This document shows positions 37,707-40,516 of a stretch of 40,516 nt of DNA, piece by piece; position 1 is the first letter of the stretch, and every line of letters begins with the position of its first letter. A program made the position numbers and the translations under genes. Source of the stretch: Chloroflexota bacterium (lineage in GTDB: Bacteria; Chloroflexota; Anaerolineae; JAAEKA01); assembly GCA_029558955.1 (NCBI GenBank), contig JAKQCW010000267.1, forward strand, positions 1 through 40,516, in the 5' to 3' direction. The notes below the pieces were generated by a model. The model ran no database searches. It had not been told where the DNA came from and worked only from the letters and a program-made list of their open reading frames with translations.

Positions 37707-39164
37707 TCAACGCTCAGGCAGGCGCGCCTTGTCCCGCTCCAGACGCAGCACGCGCAGCGCGGTCTGCCCCAGGATCTGCAGGTCCAGCCAGATGGTCCAG
37801 TTGCGGATGTAGACCATGGTGAGGCGCATTTCGTCGTCCAGGGTGCGCTTCCAGCCCACCGCCCACGGCCCGGTGATGCCCGGCTTGACCGTCAGCAGGT
37901 TGGACAGCCAGGGGGAATGGAGCTCCACCTGGCCCACCGAGACGGTGCGCGGCCCGACCCAGCTCATCTCGCCCGCCAGGATGTTGAGCAACTGGGGCAT
38001 CTTGTCCAGGCCGCTGTCATAGAGAAAGCGCTGCACGCGGGTGATCTTCTGCGCCGCGCCGGCGGTGGCCTGGCCCCCTCCAGCCAGCGCCAAAGGGTGG
38101 GCGAAGCGGGGTCGGGGCGTCTCCCCCAGGCCGGTGTTGAACTTCCAGGTGGTGAACTCGCCGCCGCCGCGGGCCAGCACGCGATGGCGCTCGATCACCG
38201 GGCCAGGCGTGGTCAGGCGCAAGACCAGCGCGATGAGACCCATCAACGGCGCAGCCACCACCAGGTTCAGCGCCGCCAGGCTGTAGTCCAGGCTATTTTT
38301 CAGCAGCTTGTCTGGCCCGGTGATGCGCTCGCGGTTGACCAGCAGCAGCGGCACGTAGGCCACCTGCGTCACCTGTACGCCGGTGGTCAGGATCTCGTAG
38401 AAGCCGGGGGAGAGCTTGATCTCGAAGGGGGCCTGGTCGGCGTCGACGCTGAGCCGCTGCATGATCTCCTGGAAGGTCTCCCAGGCCACGGCGTTGCTGA
38501 CCAGCACCACCTCGTCCACCTGGTGCTGCCGGGCCACGTCGTGCAGGCGGTCGGGCCCGCCCAGCACGCGCAAGGGCGCGTCGGGCTGGTCGGGCATGGG
38601 CACGGGCGCGCCCACCGGCAGGAAATCGTCGATGAAGCCGATGACGTCAATCCCGGCGCCGGCCGCGGCGCGAAACTGGCGTGCGATGGCCTGGCCCTGC
38701 TCGTTGGCGCCCACGATCAACATGCGCGTGCGCAGCCGGCCGCGGCGGTGGATCCAGGCCAGCGCACGGCGCACCAGAAAACGCCCGCCGCCGACGAAGA
38801 GGAGGCCAAAGACAAAGATCAGCAGAAACCAGCCGCGGCTCAGGGTGGCGACGCGTACCCAATAGCTGAGCAGGATGACCGCGACGATGCCGTAGATGAA
38901 GGACTTGGCGATGCGCGCGTATTCCTCCATGCCGCCGCGCATCAGCCGGGCGTCGTAGAGATTGTTGAAGGCGAAGATCAAGAGGAAGATGGGCACGATC
39001 AGGGCGCTGACGCGCAGATAGACCGCGAATTCCTCGAAGGCGCGCTCTGGCAACAGGCCGCTGACGATGCGCAGCCAGTAGGCGACCAGCAGGGCCAGCG
39101 CCACACCGATGCTATCCAGGATGATCAGCGTCCCCACCAGTCGCCGATTGACCGACTTGCTCAT
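37707..39164 (-). CDS. Polyprenyl-phosphate sugar-1-phosphate transferase, atypical active site
   Basis: 485 residues of the WcaJ/WbaP-like family, which starts exopolysaccharide or glycan repeat units on undecaprenyl phosphate at the membrane. About four N-terminal transmembrane helices (10-125) and a CoA-binding-like Rossmann region (MLIVGANEQGQAIA, about 148-160) precede the C-terminal phosphoglycosyl transferase domain (about 285-480). That domain has a re-entrant helix, GEMSWVGPR and KPGITGPWAVG. The usual Asp-Glu catalytic pair (DELPQL) reads DKMPQL here (Asp387, Lys388), and the loop before it is long and Gly/Ala-rich. Activity is therefore uncertain. A GAGGAAGG ribosome-binding site precedes ATG 39164. 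The gene lies between the hddA-like kinase and gmhB. Confidence 0.88.
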   Translation of the reverse strand: MSKSVNRRLVGTLIILDSIGVALALLVAYWLRIVSGLLPERAFEEFAVYLRVSALIVPIFLLIFAFNNLYDARLMRGGMEEYARIAKSFIYGIVAVILLSYWVRVATLSRGWFLLIFVFGLLFVGGGRFLVRRALAWIHRRGRLRTRMLIVGANEQGQAIARQFRAAAGAGIDVIGFIDDFLPVGAPVPMPDQPDAPLRVLGGPDRLHDVARQHQVDEVVLVSNAVAWETFQEIMQRLSVDADQAPFEIKLSPGFYEILTTGVQVTQVAYVPLLLVNRERITGPDKLLKNSLDYSLAALNLVVAAPLMGLIALVLRLTTPGPVIERHRVLARGGGEFTTWKFNTGLGETPRPRFAHPLALAGGGQATAGAAQKITRVQRFLYDSGLDKMPQLLNILAGEMSWVGPRTVSVGQVELHSPWLSNLLTVKPGITGPWAVGWKRTLDDEMRLTMVYIRNWTIWLDLQILGQTALRVLRLERDKARLPER

Positions 39165-39192
39165 GGTGCAACCTTCCTCGACGGGTGGTGGG

Positions 39193-40332
39193 TCAACGCG
39201 GCTGCAAGCCCGCGGCGCCGGGCGCGCCAGCCGGCCGGCCAGTCCACAGCGCCGCGCCGTTGATTCCGGCCGGCCGGCCGGCTGGACTGGCTGGAGACGC
39301 GGCCGGCAGGCTCAGGCCGGCGTTCATCAGCACGCGCGCGCCGGTGCTGTCGAAACGAAAATCCATGCGCAACAGCCCCAGGCCGGCCAGAGCCGCGGTG
39401 ATGGCCGGCTGATGAGGCCGCTCGCAGTAGAGCATCAGAAAGCCGCCGCCGCCGGCGCCGGTGATCTTGCCGCCCACCGCGCCCAGCGCGCGGGCGGTCT
39501 CATAGCTCTGGTCGATCAGCGGGTTGGTGACGCCCGGCGCGAAGCGTTTCTTCTGCATCCAGTTCTCGTGCAACAACTGGCCAAAGGCGGTCAGGTCGCC
39601 GCTGAGGAAGCTGTGGCGCACGTCGGCCACCATGGCCTTGACCCGATGCAGCGCATCCACCGCGGGGGAGCTGGATTTCTTGCTGGCCTGGGTCTGTTCC
39701 TTGAGGATGTCGGCTGAGTTGCGCGCCTGGCCGGTGAAAAAGAGCATCAGGTTGTCCTGTAGACGCTGGCTGGTCTCCCACGACACGTCCAGCGGCGTCA
39801 CGCGGCAGCCCTGCGCGCTGAACTCGATCTCGTTCAGGCCGCCGAAGGCCGCGGCGTACTGATCCTGCTTGCCGATGGGCATGCCCATCTCCTGGATCTC
39901 GATCTGGCAGGCCAGCTCGGCCAGCTCCCCTTTGCTCAACTGCTGGCCCAGCGCGGTGCTCAGCGCTTTGATGATGGCCACGGTGACGGTGCTGGAGGAG
40001 CCCAGGCCGGTGCCGGGGGGGATCTCCGAGGCGAGGAACATGGACAGCCCCTGCTCGATGCCGAAATGGCGCAGGATCGTGCGCGGCAACAGCAGGGCGC
40101 CCTCCAGCGGCGCGTCCTCGATGGCCGCGGCGGCGTCCTGGCGGTAGAAGGTGCTGTAGTCGGAGGAAGCGATCTGCAAGGACTCGCCCTCGCTGAAGGC
40201 GCGCAGGAAGACGTAGAAATATTTGTCGATGGTGGTGTTGATCACCAGACCGCCGAACTGATTGAAATAGGCCGGCAGGTCGGTGCCGCCGCCGGCCAGG
40301 GAAATGCGCACGGGGGCGCGGGCGATGAGCAT
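39193..40332 (-). CDS. hddA: GHMP kinase, D-glycero-alpha-D-manno-heptose-7-phosphate kinase-like
   Basis: 379 residues. RAPVRISLAGGGTDLP at the start, the ATP-binding PPGTGLGSSS (105-114) and GGKITGAGGGGFLMLY near the C-terminus define the GHMP family and match heptose-7-phosphate kinases closely. It would phosphorylate C1 of heptose-7-phosphate, giving the bisphosphate that GmhB then trims. The two flank the sugar transferase in one operon. The C-terminal ~40 residues are a low-complexity Gly/Ala/Pro extension encoded by GGCCGGC-rich DNA and are probably recent. The ATG is preceded by GTAATGC-type repeat and no Shine-Dalgarno; an earlier in-frame start at 40392 adds residues without family similarity. 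Confidence 0.82.
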   Translation of the reverse strand: MLIARAPVRISLAGGGTDLPAYFNQFGGLVINTTIDKYFYVFLRAFSEGESLQIASSDYSTFYRQDAAAAIEDAPLEGALLLPRTILRHFGIEQGLSMFLASEIPPGTGLGSSSTVTVAIIKALSTALGQQLSKGELAELACQIEIQEMGMPIGKQDQYAAAFGGLNEIEFSAQGCRVTPLDVSWETSQRLQDNLMLFFTGQARNSADILKEQTQASKKSSSPAVDALHRVKAMVADVRHSFLSGDLTAFGQLLHENWMQKKRFAPGVTNPLIDQSYETARALGAVGGKITGAGGGGFLMLYCERPHQPAITAALAGLGLLRMDFRFDSTGARVLMNAGLSLPAASPASPAGRPAGINGAALWTGRPAGAPGAAGLQPR

Positions 40333-40364
40333 GGTAATGTGTAATGCGTGATGGCTTTGTACTA

Positions 40365-40516
40365 GTACACGTCGGCCTAAATCGGTCTTCACTCACTGCT
40401 CAAGCCGGTTCCGTGAACCGGCGGCGTTGTTGGGCGCACACCCGGCGGATCACGGATCCGCCGGGTGCACAGGTACACGTCGGCCTAGATCGGTCTTCAC
40501 TCACTGCTCAAGCCGG
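40365..40516. repeat. Direct repeats flanking two strong hairpins at the right edge
   Basis: A 44-bp sequence at 40365-40408 recurs at 40473-40516 with one mismatch (period 108) and is cut by the window end. Between them CCGGTTC-CGT-GAACCGG (40405-40421) and CACCCGGCGGATC-ACG-GATCCGCCGGGTG (40439-40467) are perfect hairpins with 3-base loops. No coding gene is visible here. Confidence 0.85.

Noticed and set aside
40365..40516. CRISPR or attachment site
   Set aside because: Only two 44-bp copies with hairpins between, and no integrase or cas gene in view.

Overview
The window is a high-GC bacterial chromosome segment with densely packed genes on both strands. Intergenic spaces are full of short dispersed repeats. 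The gene content suggests a Chloroflexota bacterium, perhaps of the Anaerolineae/Caldilineae type. That content is an ADP-forming acyl-CoA synthetase next to a DRTGG-domain partner, tyrosine phenol-lyase, a bacterial acyl-CoA-binding protein, a LuxR-HTH/kelch membrane protein, a BNR propeller with a dockerin-like tail, and a GDP-heptose-type GHMP kinase. The taxonomic assignment is inference. No phage, transposase, CRISPR or rRNA is visible.

Left part (1-10.5 kb): the 3' end of mltG and a class A penicillin-binding protein, both cell-wall genes. Then, on the minus strand, a TrmB-type regulator followed by a P1B-4-like metal ATPase. A six-unit palindromic repeat array lies between the divergent promoters of trmB and a short DnaE-type polymerase gene. 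Middle (10.8-22.2 kb, plus strand): a YpdA-like flavoprotein, a multi-pass membrane protein, a lipoprotein with two alpha/beta-hydrolase domains, an acyl-CoA ligase, tyrosine phenol-lyase, the alpha subunit of Fe-S L-serine dehydratase, a GH3 beta-glucosidase and a DUF1294 protein. This looks like amino-acid, sugar and acyl-CoA catabolism feeding pyruvate and acyl-CoA pools.

22.2-30.4 kb: a perfect hairpin, tRNA-Arg(UCU) with its own near-consensus promoter, an acyl-CoA-binding protein, the LuxR/kelch regulator, a small 'virulence factor' family protein, FabF, then MnmA, Fic and cysteine desulfurase on the minus strand. The desulfurase and MnmA together form a plausible sulfur relay for tRNA 2-thiolation. 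30.8-40.5 kb: a secreted BNR protein, the ADP-forming acyl-CoA synthetase with its DRTGG partner (acyl-CoA to acid plus ATP), enolase, and a minus-strand heptose/glycan operon (HddA-type kinase, polyprenyl-phosphate sugar transferase, GmhB).

The most unusual feature is a family of heptad repeats (GTAACGA-type, ending in CCGGAG). They sit at the 3' ends of at least six genes. In four clear cases (mltG, trmB, fic and the cysteine desulfurase) the repeat contains the stop codon, and in several it folds into long hairpins. One copy supplies GGAG Shine-Dalgarno sequences for the next gene, and another replaces the expected start region of mnmA. Other hairpin families have conserved cores with covarying flanks. 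Database identities, expression and taxonomy could not be checked here.
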